Positions 15,480-24,212 of a DNA stretch of 64,000 nt are shown here, one piece after another. A model generated the notes under the pieces. It saw nothing but the letters and a program-made list of their open reading frames with translations, was not told the origin of the DNA and did not search any database. A program made the position numbers and the translations under genes. Source of the DNA: an uncultured Crocinitomix sp. (GTDB lineage Bacteria; Bacteroidota; Bacteroidia; Flavobacteriales_D; Crocinitomicaceae); assembly GCA_937136425.1 (NCBI GenBank), contig CAKZON010000020.1, positions 62,001-126,000 of the forward strand. Direction: 5' to 3'. Every line of letters begins with the position of its first letter. Position 1 is the first letter of the stretch.

Positions 15480-15535
15480 CAAAAACTAAATTTCATTCCT
15501 GTGCTACCTTACAGCAACGAAAATTTAGCCAAACC
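15474..15535 (+). repeat. attC-like site 4 (type A, right end lost)
   Basis: Begins with GCATAAC, then ACTAAATTTCATTCCTGT...ACAGCAACGAAAATTTAG with 3 bases missing in the loop, then TTTAGCCAAACCGCC instead of CCAAACGTT. The crossover GTT is gone, so it should no longer recombine. Confidence 0.7.
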
Positions 15536-15758
15536 GCCACCCACAATAAAGTGTACATACTACAAACATTTTTTCTTAACTGTCAGAGGTTGAGTTTGAC
15601 AATGTAAATAGAAAGATGTTTCATGTTAAATCAAAAGTTCTTTGTAAATTAACAGAGCACACCAATTTATAACCCAAAACAAAAGGACTCTTTAACTGTC
15701 CTACGTTTCTTATACAAACCATTACCCATAAGTTTTAAAAATAAAAAACGACCACAAA

Positions 15759-17014
15759 ATGAAATCTAAATTTACAATCATACTGTTAACGATTATTTTC
15801 TCATTTTTAGGAATGAGTAACGTTAATGGACAGTCCCAATGGGAGCAAACTAGCACACCTCCTGGTGGTTCTGTTTGGGCCTTAGAAACAATTGGAAGTA
15901 ATATTTTTGCAGGAACAGCAAGTGGTGGTGTCTATTTCTCAGATGACAACGGTGCTTCTTGGACACAACGAAATGGAGCTTTCCCAGAAATGGAAGTCTA
16001 TTCGTTAGCTGTAAATGGCACTGACATTTACGCTGGGACTGGTGCTTCATTTGGTGCTGGAGTCTATAAATCTTCTGATAATGGATTAAACTGGACAAAT
16101 ATTACTCCTTCTTCTATGTTTATGTATTCTAATGTTAGATGTTTAGCTATAAATGATTCTCACATTTATGTTGGAACCAGTGATGAAGGCATTTATATGT
16201 CGGCATTGAGTGGTATAGACACGGAAAGTTGGTCAACATTTAACACAGGTTTAACCAATCAAAATATACGTTCGCTAAAAATAAAAGAGTCAATGATCTA
16301 TGCTGGAACTTATGGTAACGGCGTTTGGGTTTCTTCAACAGATAGTCCCGATTGGGATTTGACATCTGCAACAATGCCTGTCGATTCTGATTATATTCAA
16401 GCCATAGATGCCAATGGTTCTACTATATTCTCAGGTAATATTTCTGGATTACCTGTTCTATATCGATCAATTGACAATGGTGAAAACTGGATTGAATCAA
16501 GCACTGATATATTTAATGATAAACCTGTATATGCAATAAACCATGTTGGTGATCATGTTTTGTAGGAACAGAAGGTTCTGGGATATTTTTGTCATCTGAT
16601 TACGGAATAACCTGGTCTCAATTTAATGAAGGATTTCAAGATAGCACAGGAACTTGGTTTTGTTCTCAAATCAATATTCGGTCAATTGCTTTCATGGGTA
16701 CAGATATTTATGCCGGTACTGATTGTGGTGTATGGAAAAGGTCAATCGAAGTATTAGGGATAAATGAACTTAGTAATAACGGTCAATTTACATTGTATCC
16801 AAACCCGAATAAGGGAAAATTCGAAATTCATACAAGTTCAATTAACGAAGTCGATATAGAAATCTTTAGTTTTCTTGGCGAAAAAGTATTTTCTACAACC
16901 AACTTTACAGAAAAATCAATTGAAATAGACCTTTCTAACTCTCTAAAAGGAATTTATTTTGTAAAACTTTATGATGGTGAGAAAGTACTCTCAAAAAAGA
17001 TTGTGATACAATAA
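15759..17014 (+). pseudogene. T9SS-sorted repeat protein, single-base frameshift
   Basis: The first frame (15759-16565) has a signal peptide and repeated units of the kind IFAGTASGGVYFSDDNG / DIYAGTGASFGAGVYKSSDN, typical of BNR/YCF48-type beta-propellers. It stops at GDHVL. Adding one T to the T-run at 16557-16561 restores reading into 16589-17014 (VGTEGSGIFLSSDYG...), which ends in a type A T9SS sorting domain (LYPNPNKGKFEI ... GIYFVKLYDGEKVLSKKIVI). The intact product would be about 418 residues, secreted and surface-attached. Either a real frameshift or a homopolymer sequencing error. Confidence 0.8.
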
Positions 17015-17031
17015 TGCAATTTCCGCAATAA

Positions 17032-17133
17032 ACTGCAACAGGTAATACCGAAGTTCATGAAGCAGCAAATATTAGAATTTCTTATACACCGCTCATTTTT
17101 AATATTAGTTTAGGCAAAAGCATTCAGTTTTAA
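17032..17133 (+). pseudogene. C-terminal remnant of an outer-membrane barrel
   Basis: An open stretch of 33 codons without a start reads EVHEAANIRISYTPLIFNIS then LGKSIQF and a stop. Amphipathic strands and a terminal phenylalanine are typical of the last strands of an outer-membrane beta-barrel. The rest of the gene is missing. Confidence 0.45.
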
Positions 17134-17302
17134 ATAAAATTCGCACAGTACTAGGCACAATATTCAAAACCGATTTCCTAATTTTGAGATAACTGAATAT
17201 CAAGTTGGAATAAATAAAATAGGTGTAAGAGTAAAAAGACTATCGCTTCAAAATCACCTACATTTCACGTACTAAGTGCCAACATTAAATTAGCAAACGA
17301 AA

Positions 17303-17877
17303 ATGAAACGAAAATTTGTTGAATATATATCAAGCATAACCCCTCTTTCAAAAGAGGAAGAAGAATTAATGTTGGAGAGCTACCCTATAAAGCAATTTAA
17401 CAAAGGAGATTATATTTTAGAAGAAGGGTAATTACCCAAGATACCTTTTTAATATTAGAAGGATGTATACGAAGGCATTCCATAATTGACGGCACAGACA
17501 AAACCACAGCATTTTACACTGAAGGTGAAGCCGTAGCAGAATTTGCAAGTCTATCAAACAACAAACCAACCGTAAATTCTTATTCTTGCATTGAAGACAC
17601 TACAGTCGTAGTAGTGAATTCAGAAAAAGAAAAAGCATTCTATAAAAGATTCCCACGCTTTGAAGAAATTTCTCGTTTGGAAACTGAAAAAATGTTGGGT
17701 AATAACCAAGAACAATTGTCCAACTTCATTACAAATTCTCCAGAAGAACGCTACAAAAATTTAATAAATACAAAACCTGAATTACTGCAAAGGGTAGCGC
17801 AACACCAAATAGCAAGTTATTTAGGAGTTACTCCTGAATCATTAAGCCGAATTCGAAAAAGAATTGCAAAAAAGTAA
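17303..17877 (+). pseudogene. Crp/Fnr-family regulator, single-base frameshift
   Basis: Starts MKRKFVEYISSITPLSKEEE and reads to DYILEEG, then a stop at about 17429. One base earlier or later the frame continues VITQDTFLILEGCIRRHSII and on to the C-terminal helix-turn-helix (IASYLGVTPESLSRIRKR) at 17877. The joined product would be about 191 residues, the size of the five intact paralogues at 24.2-39.9 kb. A one-base loss near GGGTAA explains the break. The downstream barrel gene at 17963 has a palindrome at the position seen for the other regulator-target pairs. Confidence 0.8.
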
Positions 17878-17895
17878 GTAGTCGTCATTTCTTAT

Positions 17896-17936
17896 CTTAA
17901 GTCAACGACTTAAATATTTGTTGCGCAGTAATTTTG
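17896..17936 (+). promoter_or_regulatory. Crp-type palindrome and -7 element before barrel gene
   Basis: CTTAAG (17896-17901, centre 17898.5) lies within TTAAGTC-AAC-GACTTAA (17897-17913). The -7 element TAATTTTG is at 17929-17936, 30.5 bases from the CTTAAG centre to its first base. Confidence 0.5.
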
Positions 17937-17962
17937 CATTGAACATAATTAAAACTTGAACA

Positions 17963-18628
17963 ATGCAATTTAAAAAAATTACTTTCACCTTCATTTTCAC
18001 CGCATTATTAATAATGCAGGGGCAAAGCCAGGACCTTCCTTTAACTGATATTGAAACTAGCAAACCACTAAAAACAGATACAGATTACAAATATTTTATA
18101 AGAACTAGCTACTATGGGTTTACAAATTGGCTTAACGTAGGTATTGCTCCAAACATTTATTTTTACGAGCTTCATCTTGGAAAAAAAATTGACTCAAAAA
18201 ATGAAATCGGAATAAAAATGGCAAGGGTAAAACTTTTTCAACCTCTAGGTATTCAAGCCTGGAACGTTGACCTTAACAGCAATAGTGAGTGGTTTCCAGG
18301 GCGAATTGAAGAATATGGCATTGGTTTCTTTTATCAGAGAAAACTTTGGAAAGGTTTATACGCTTCAATTGAAGCAGTGCCTTATTTAAAAGTCTTCTTA
18401 GATGAAAAAGATCAAAAAATAGAAAATGGATTTAGGTTTTACACTTCCTATCATGTTGGTTATCACATTCCGTTATTTAAAAACCGAATGTTTATTGCAC
18501 CACAAATTCATTGTAATTATTGGCCTATAAATTCAAAAGGACCTGAAGGTTTCCGAGAGAAATCAGAAAAACACAACAATTATTTTCTATTTGAACCTAA
18601 CCTATACATTGGTATAAACTTTAATTAG
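17963..18628 (+). CDS. Putative outer-membrane beta-barrel protein
   Basis: A 221-residue protein with a signal peptide (FTFIFTALLIMQGQSQ) and alternating amphipathic strands with aromatic ends (YKYFIRTSYYGFTNW, YGIGFFYQRKLWKGLYASI), finishing in NLYIGINFN. This is the layout of small DUF3575-like Bacteroidota barrels. It is preceded by the frameshifted Crp-type gene and a candidate operator, so in the ancestor it was probably activated by that regulator. Confidence 0.7.
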   Translation: MQFKKITFTFIFTALLIMQGQSQDLPLTDIETSKPLKTDTDYKYFIRTSYYGFTNWLNVGIAPNIYFYELHLGKKIDSKNEIGIKMARVKLFQPLGIQAWNVDLNSNSEWFPGRIEEYGIGFFYQRKLWKGLYASIEAVPYLKVFLDEKDQKIENGFRFYTSYHVGYHIPLFKNRMFIAPQIHCNYWPINSKGPEGFREKSEKHNNYFLFEPNLYIGINFN

Positions 18629-18745
18629 TGAGAACTGATCATTAAAGAAGTTCTTTTATGGAATTGCTCAACCATTTGAATCAATAAAGTAAGCTTTTAA
18701 AGTTATTATCATATTTATAACTTCAAGTTTTCATACATTCAAATT

Positions 18746-19735
18746 ATGAAGGGTTTTATTCTTGTCTTTTTACTGATAATAAGTTCACTCCTTTTAGGCA
18801 AAGATATTCTAACTAAAACAAATCCTCGTACTTATCAAATTAATGTTCAAACAACAGTAGTGCATAAGGGACCAGGAACTTCTAAAACAGCTTTATTTTT
18901 AGCTCATTTAGGTTCAAACCAATATCAAAAATGTTACCGAAACAAAATTGATAGTCTGGCTAAAATCATTCAGTTGGGCAGCGCTGGAGACTCTTGTATC
19001 CATTATTATTTGGAGCTAGGCAGAAAACTTCAATTAGGAAAAAGGGTTATTTTACAAAATGAATTTTTAATTGAAATTGCAGACATTTCTGTTAATATTG
19101 ACGCTATTGATACAGTTTATCCATATGACTATTGTGATCCAAATTATGAAAAATATATAGGTTCAAATCGGCCTTTTATAAATGTTGAACAAAAACAACT
19201 TTTTAATATCTCAGAATTAATTTGGGCCAATAGTTCAGGCATACTTGATTATGTAGAAAATTGCTACTTATATGTAGCCAAAACATTTAAATACGGGCTA
19301 CCATTATCTGGTTTTAAAAATTTAGAATTCACACTTAAAAATAGGATGGGAGATTGTGGCAATTTGAGTAGTGTATTTATAACATTACTGAGAATGAAAA
19401 ATATACCAGCACGTCATTTAATGGGATTTAGACCAGATGGAACCTTACATGTTTGGGCTGATTTTTACATGGCTAATTATGGGTGGATTCCAGTTGACAT
19501 AACTTATAAACAGAATTATCCTGATGGTAATTATTTCGGAAATATTGAATTTGAAAATAACGGCTTTATTGTACAGCGAGGAATTGGGCACGAAATTTCA
19601 GCTCTTGAAACTCCAATGAGAATTACAGGTTTGCAAACCTACTCTTATCAAGTAAACTACTCTAAAGAGCATAATGCCAATATAAACATTGACCGCGACG
19701 TGACTTGCCAAATCAAGCGTGTTGACACAAAGTAA
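18746..19735 (+). CDS. Transglutaminase-like exported protein
   Basis: A 329-residue protein with a signal peptide. The transglutaminase-like core has a catalytic triad in the right order: Cys204 in NRMGDCGNLS, His in TLHVWADFY, and Asp in WIPVDITY. N-terminal strands match the beta domain that precedes this fold. Such proteins act as proteases or amidases on peptides or cell-wall material; the substrate is unknown. Its stop codon lies inside the left arm of attC-like site 5, so gene and repeat form one cassette unit. Confidence 0.85.
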   Translation: MKGFILVFLLIISSLLLGKDILTKTNPRTYQINVQTTVVHKGPGTSKTALFLAHLGSNQYQKCYRNKIDSLAKIIQLGSAGDSCIHYYLELGRKLQLGKRVILQNEFLIEIADISVNIDAIDTVYPYDYCDPNYEKYIGSNRPFINVEQKQLFNISELIWANSSGILDYVENCYLYVAKTFKYGLPLSGFKNLEFTLKNRMGDCGNLSSVFITLLRMKNIPARHLMGFRPDGTLHVWADFYMANYGWIPVDITYKQNYPDGNYFGNIEFENNGFIVQRGIGHEISALETPMRITGLQTYSYQVNYSKEHNANINIDRDVTCQIKRVDTK

Positions 19736-19791
19736 ATGTAATTGCCTCGTAATGGCACCATAAAATGGTTACATTTACTCAAACGTTGTAG
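19720..19791 (+). repeat. attC-like site 5 (type B)
   Basis: A 72-nt site with a perfect inner stem AGTAAATGTAA (19731-19741) / TTACATTTACT (19769-19779) and the right end CTCAAACGTTGTAG. The left outer box TGTTGAC is degenerate (GAC for AAC). It overlaps the last codons of the transglutaminase gene. Confidence 0.75.
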
Positions 19792-19805
19792 GTAATCTCA
19801 ATCAA

Positions 19806-21122
19806 ATGAATCGATTTATTCTTATAATACTAACTACCCTAATGACTGCAGGTTGTGTTGAAAAAAATAATTCAACTCAAAACAGAGAAAAAGCGAAATT
19901 GGATTTTTTTGAAAATGTCTTCAATGAAAATAATATAGAAAGTCAGGTGTTCGAAATTGATCCGAATCGAGACACACTCCTGATTGGAGATAAAGGCACA
20001 CAAATCAAAATTTTAGCAAACAACTTTTTAATCCCCTCAGAAGATAGCAGTAAAACCATCTTAATTGAATTAAAGGAGGTAACAGAGCACTCAGATTGGG
20101 TGTTAGGGAATTTGACAACTATAGAATCATTTCCGATTAATTATCAACAACTTGACCCATTAATATGTGAAAAAATGCTATATGTGAATGCAATTTCCAA
20201 TGGTCATAGCTTAGACATTGATACCTCCATAGGAATTGGAATAATAATGCCAACTGACTCAGTTAACGAAGATTTTCTAAGTATTCGTAAGGGGGTCAAT
20301 AGCGATAGCTTGATAAGATGGGAACCGATCCAAAATAAGATTATAGAAAATGCCAGCGCAATGAGTGCAGCGGGGTATAGAATTGTGAAATACCGCACAA
20401 CAAGTAGAAACTTTCCTGATGAAGATTTGAATCGTGATGATCTCACGGAACAAGAAACTATCCGACGAACAAAATGGATTTTTAATCAGTCAACGAAGGT
20501 AGGAGACACCCTTATTCATGACACCCTGTATTATCAGAATTATAATGACACTATACCTTTTGATGTTTATTTTTCATATGTTGAAGATATTAGGCTAGAT
20601 TCGAATGCCGTATTTAATTTTGGTGATTACAGTGATTTCGTTCGTGATGTAGTATGGAGAAATTGGAATAAAGATAATAATGACTTTTTCCAAACGAATT
20701 ATCTCTTGAGAATCAAAGAATCTGGCTGGATTAGTTTGAATAGATTTTTAGGTTATACCCCTAAGGGAAGTAATACGCTTCGAACTTCAAGCGTAATATT
20801 AGAGATAGAAAATGGTTCAGATTTTGACTACGTATATACTTCACTCCTGTTTAATGATGGTAATGTTTACATACCTGGTCACCAACGAAAAAATGGAAAG
20901 TTCGACTTTTTTTTAGATTTTGATTACGAGGCTCATGAAGGTGCATATAGATCTCTTCCAAGGGGAAATGCAACTGCCATAGTCGCTGCCTACAAAGATG
21001 GTATGCCATACTTTGCAATTCATCAATTTAAAATGGAGTCAAAAAATTATATTTCTTGCGAGTTAGAGCAAACAAGCTTATCCAAAATAACAGAAATTCT
21101 TAAGGAAAAATGTGATGATTAA
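19806..21122 (+). CDS. Hypothetical large lipoprotein
   Basis: A 438-residue protein with signal peptide and lipobox TAGC (Cys17). The mature part contains beta-rich segments (DTLLIGDKGTQIKILANNFL and others) resembling the N-terminal part of Bacteroidota surface lipoproteins with an 'igd-G-T' start. No catalytic motif seen. The gene lies 15 bases after the cassette start and ends in repeat C, so its expression probably depends on read-through from upstream. Confidence 0.75.
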   Translation: MNRFILIILTTLMTAGCVEKNNSTQNREKAKLDFFENVFNENNIESQVFEIDPNRDTLLIGDKGTQIKILANNFLIPSEDSSKTILIELKEVTEHSDWVLGNLTTIESFPINYQQLDPLICEKMLYVNAISNGHSLDIDTSIGIGIIMPTDSVNEDFLSIRKGVNSDSLIRWEPIQNKIIENASAMSAAGYRIVKYRTTSRNFPDEDLNRDDLTEQETIRRTKWIFNQSTKVGDTLIHDTLYYQNYNDTIPFDVYFSYVEDIRLDSNAVFNFGDYSDFVRDVVWRNWNKDNNDFFQTNYLLRIKESGWISLNRFLGYTPKGSNTLRTSSVILEIENGSDFDYVYTSLLFNDGNVYIPGHQRKNGKFDFFLDFDYEAHEGAYRSLPRGNATAIVAAYKDGMPYFAIHQFKMESKNYISCELEQTSLSKITEILKEKCDD

Positions 21123-21200
21123 AGGATGCCGATTTAATCTAATCCAAAACTCATTTGATTTATTTTAATTATTCGCCAAAGGCGAATTGATCTTTTAATT
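21121..21200 (+). repeat. Repeat C copy 2, intrinsic terminator
   Basis: Homologous to 14847-14926. The perfect stem ATTCGCC-AAA-GGCGAAT (21171-21187) is followed by TGATCTTTTAATTT. The stem bases differ from copy 1 while the flanks are conserved. Confidence 0.6.
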
Positions 21201-21221
21201 TCAAGTTGACTTGAAAACTAC

Positions 21222-21293
21222 CTACAACAAGTAAGCAAATATAGGTGCTACGCGCCGACACCATAAATGCTTATATTTACTCAAACGTTGTCT
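21222..21293 (+). repeat. attC-like site 6 (type B)
   Basis: A 72-nt site with outer boxes CTACAAC and GTTGTCT. The inner left arm AGTAAGCAAATATA pairs with TATATTTACT with extra unpaired bases, and the head GGTGCTACGCGCCGACACC forms a short stem. The right end is CTCAAACGTTG. Confidence 0.78.
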
Positions 21294-21380
21294 ACATACA
21301 ATCAGCAATGAAAAAAATTGAACGAATAAATTAGATAACACTACCTCAATCATTTGCCCAAAGGCTACAATTTAACTTAC

Positions 21381-21647
21381 ATGGAAAAAATTGGATTAGA
21401 TAAACTTGCTATTTATAACAAGCATGGTGGTGGTGAGGCAATGTTGCATGAAAGAGGTGTAGATAAAAAGGACAAACATAGAATCAGTTCAGCAGAATTT
21501 GGAACTTTAGCTTTAATAGAGGACAATCTAGCAATGCTTCAAACTAACATTTGTTCTAAAGAGTTTGCAAAAAAGCTTGAGTTAGAACTTGAAGAAGCGA
21601 AGCTAAAGGTTACGGAGGCCGTTTTTGAGCAGCTTCAAAAAAAATAA
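21381..21647 (+). CDS. Hypothetical 88-aa protein
   Basis: Read from the ATG at 21381 (MEKIGLDKLAIYNKHGGGEA); the frame extends to a TTG at 21354. The C-terminal half is a charged helix (LELELEEAKLKVTEAVFEQLQ), possibly a coiled coil. No family recognised. It follows attC-like site 6 at 88 bases. Confidence 0.55.
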   Translation: MEKIGLDKLAIYNKHGGGEAMLHERGVDKKDKHRISSAEFGTLALIEDNLAMLQTNICSKEFAKKLELELEEAKLKVTEAVFEQLQKK

Positions 21648-21745
21648 CAACCCCAAAGTTGAAAGCAAGCATTGGATAAAACACATCTTTGGTGTTGATT
21701 AATTAAAATTTATCTTTATCAAACCACTGTAATTACATGTAAACA

Positions 21746-22765
21746 ATGTTTGGAATATTTAAGAAGAAAAAAAGGGACATTGGCTTTCCTTCTAATGAAT
21801 TAGAACAGTCAATATTAGAAGCTAGATCAAATAACAAGGCTTTAGAAACATTCTACACAAAATTGCTGTGGGCCGATTTAATTGTTCTAACTGATGGTTC
21901 TAATCCTGAAGAATGCGACGAGAATAATATCTCCATAAACTTTTTTGCGCTTGACTCAGGTCACGTACCTATCTTTAGTTCACATAATCGAATTCATGAT
22001 AAAGGAGTTATAAAGAAGAAAGTCCCTTCCGTTTCTATTAAAGGTCAGGATTTATTTGAAATTACAAAAGGGGCTCCGCTGGTATTAAACCCTTACTCAG
22101 ATTACCCTAAAGAACTTCTTCAAGAAGAAATAAATGATCTTTTAAACGGCACATTATATGAGAAATTAAAAGAACTGGAAGATGAACTTAGTCCTCAAGA
22201 AATTTCGGAACTAGAAGCTCTTTTTAACAAAGCATTCACGCGACAAGAAAAACTGGTATACCTAGATGGATTCCAACATAAATCATTAGACATAATAACG
22301 AAGAAAAAATTACAACAATCTATTGATGAATTCGAACAAATATTAGTTAAATGTCCTGATCATTGGCAAAGTATGTTTGGAATGGCTAAAGCTCTACAAC
22401 GCCTAAGAAAACATTCAAAAGCCTTAGAAATGCTTGAAAAAGCCATGGAAATTGAAAGTAGCAATCCAGCCTTGGCATCTGAAGCTGCTATTGAAGCAGT
22501 TAATTTAAGAAATCTCGACAAAGCACTGCTATATTCTGAAGAAGCTATCAGAAGGTCTCCTGATGATCATACACTTTTAGGCAACCATGCACTGAATTTG
22601 TTAGTAGCAGGTAAAAATCAAGAAGCTGTTGAATCAATTAAAAAGGCTTTAACTATAAATCCTAATGATCAAATAAATAAGCATATAAGTAAAATTGTGA
22701 ATGATGTTGTTAATGGCGATAAAAAACAGCCAACCTTTGACGAGTTGTTTTGGGATAAAAATTAA
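21746..22765 (+). CDS. SseB-like domain protein with TPR repeats
   Basis: A 339-residue cytosolic protein. Residues 15-125 resemble the SseB N-terminal domain (NKALETFYTKLLWADLIVLT ... VPIFSSHNRI ... GAPLVLNPYSDYP). Residues 180-330 carry about four TPR motifs (PDHWQSMFGMAKALQRLRKH, SKALEMLEKAMEIESSNPAL). SseB-type proteins occur in enhanced-serine-sensitivity and many unrelated contexts; the role is unknown. It is followed 12 bases on by a zinc-ribbon membrane protein, probably an operon. Confidence 0.72.
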   Translation: MFGIFKKKKRDIGFPSNELEQSILEARSNNKALETFYTKLLWADLIVLTDGSNPEECDENNISINFFALDSGHVPIFSSHNRIHDKGVIKKKVPSVSIKGQDLFEITKGAPLVLNPYSDYPKELLQEEINDLLNGTLYEKLKELEDELSPQEISELEALFNKAFTRQEKLVYLDGFQHKSLDIITKKKLQQSIDEFEQILVKCPDHWQSMFGMAKALQRLRKHSKALEMLEKAMEIESSNPALASEAAIEAVNLRNLDKALLYSEEAIRRSPDDHTLLGNHALNLLVAGKNQEAVESIKKALTINPNDQINKHISKIVNDVVNGDKKQPTFDELFWDKN

Positions 22766-22777
22766 GAAAAATAAAAT

Positions 22778-23248
22778 ATGACCAACTGCCCCAACTGCGA
22801 TTCTGAAAATAGTCAATTCCAATATCTGCTTAAAAAAGTAATTGGTAAAGAATTTCGCTGCAAAAACTGCCAGAAACCTTTATATCTGAATGGTCTAAAA
22901 AACACTTTTTTATTAGCAATTGGTGGCGGTGTCATTGGAACATTACTTTTAAATCAATTTTATTTTAACGAAACAAACTCCACTACATTTTCAATTATCT
23001 TATCTGGATTTGGGTCATTCTTAATCATTTTTATGATTGAATTTTTAAAATTAAAATTCTCTTTAACTAAAAGAGCAAAACCTCAATCACCTCCAGAAGC
23101 ATCAAAAGAAGATCATCTCAAGGAAATATATTCAAAAAGGAGCAATGAAGAATTACACAGCATGGTTCAGGATGAAAACGTTGCAACCGAAGCCAAAGTT
23201 ATTGCTCAACAAATAATTGATGAACGAGAAGTAGAAAACGCAGGTTAA
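22778..23248 (+). CDS. Zinc-ribbon membrane protein
   Basis: A 156-residue protein. An N-terminal zinc ribbon has two CxxC knuckles (CPNCDSEN and CKNCQKP), followed by two membrane helices (FLLAIGGGVIGTLLLNQFYF and FSIILSGFGSFLIIFMIEFL) and a charged C-terminal tail (cytosolic). Probably a membrane-anchored sensor or scaffold; no family assigned. Downstream of the SseB-like gene in the same direction. Confidence 0.65.
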   Translation: MTNCPNCDSENSQFQYLLKKVIGKEFRCKNCQKPLYLNGLKNTFLLAIGGGVIGTLLLNQFYFNETNSTTFSIILSGFGSFLIIFMIEFLKLKFSLTKRAKPQSPPEASKEDHLKEIYSKRSNEELHSMVQDENVATEAKVIAQQIIDEREVENAG

Positions 23249-23310
23249 CACAACAATGTAAATGTTCCCGTTAAACAAGAACAACATAAACGCCTATATT
23301 TATGATACTT
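23243..23310 (+). repeat. Possible degenerate attC-like site
   Basis: GGTTAAC opens a stretch with GTAAATGTTC ... GAACAACATAAACGCCTATATTTAT that aligns loosely to type B sites and forms a TGTTC/GAACA stem. There is no CAAACGTT end. Confidence 0.25.
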
Positions 23311-23330
23311 AATTAAGTAAAGTGATTTTT

Positions 23331-23834
23331 ATGAAATTCTTGCTATCCATATTTGTCCTTACATCTTTAGTTTTTACAACTCATAGTCAAATCAAAGACT
23401 CTATCAATATTATTGACGGTTTTTCTTTTGTCAGCTATTGTGACATTGATACTAACATTAATTATTACTCAAATGTAGAACTCCATTGGATTGATTCAAC
23501 TGGAGGTAGCTCTAATTATAATTTTGCAGAAGGCGACAAGACCTACCTCGAGATATCAATAAAGAAAAAATGTGAAACTAAAGACGGTTCTTCGCATGAA
23601 ATAATTATTGTTCAATTAAGCCCTCTTGACAACTCTGATATAATTAAACTAGACTCAAAAAATACGACATGGTTAATTAGAAATACTTGGCGATATGATC
23701 CATTTGAAACCAATTTTTCTGGAACTTTAAATTTTAAAAATCATACTTTAGAGTTTGATTCATATGTAGACTTAGAGAGGAATGTCCTTGTAAATGGCAT
23801 GATGATTAAAAACGTTTTGATAGTAAAACCTTAG
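23331..23834 (+). CDS. Hypothetical exported protein
   Basis: A 167-residue protein from the ATG at 23331 (the frame includes a GTG at 23322). Signal peptide FLLSIFVLTSLVFTTHSQ, then a beta-rich domain with two cysteine-containing segments. No recognisable motifs. It is periplasmic or secreted. Confidence 0.6.
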   Translation: MKFLLSIFVLTSLVFTTHSQIKDSINIIDGFSFVSYCDIDTNINYYSNVELHWIDSTGGSSNYNFAEGDKTYLEISIKKKCETKDGSSHEIIIVQLSPLDNSDIIKLDSKNTTWLIRNTWRYDPFETNFSGTLNFKNHTLEFDSYVDLERNVLVNGMMIKNVLIVKP

Positions 23835-23863
23835 CGGCATTAAAATTGTCGGCACGTTAAAAA

Positions 23864-24172
23864 ATGACTGATAAAGAACAACACTTTTGGGCTGAACTAA
23901 GATTTAGCATCAACAAAACTGAAATACTTGACGCTTATTGTGATTGGATAGAACCTAAGTCATATGGTTTAAATGCACCCAACACGTGTATTGAAGGTAA
24001 AGTTGGGTTTTTAACTCCTGAAATGAAGCTCTATAAATTCCAACTAACAATTCCTTACCAAATTAATGATTTGACAGAAGCGGAATGGTCAAAGCTAGCC
24101 TTACTTGAATTGGACCTAGAAAATCTTATATTAATAGGCAATACTTTTGAGGTTAAACTCCTTAAGCAATAA
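23864..24172 (+). CDS. Hypothetical 102-aa protein
   Basis: A small cytosolic alpha/beta protein with a W-rich start (HFWAELRFSINKTEI) and no signal peptide. The pattern LTEAEWSKLALLELDLENLI near the end is helical. It could be an immunity-type protein, but nothing specific supports that. 29 bases after the previous gene. Confidence 0.55.
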   Translation: MTDKEQHFWAELRFSINKTEILDAYCDWIEPKSYGLNAPNTCIEGKVGFLTPEMKLYKFQLTIPYQINDLTEAEWSKLALLELDLENLILIGNTFEVKLLKQ

Positions 24173-24212
24173 GAATTAGAACATTAATAAACATATTCAA
24201 ATGTATTGAATT

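Larger units (their letters stand above)
19785..21286 (+). mobile_element. Cassette with single lipoprotein gene
   Basis: The cleanest unit: it starts GTTGTAGGTA (19785-19794) and its terminal repeat opens with TACCTACAAC (21219-21228), an exact 10-base reverse complement. It is 1.5 kb with one gene, a terminator-like repeat C, then attC-like site 6. Confidence 0.7.
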
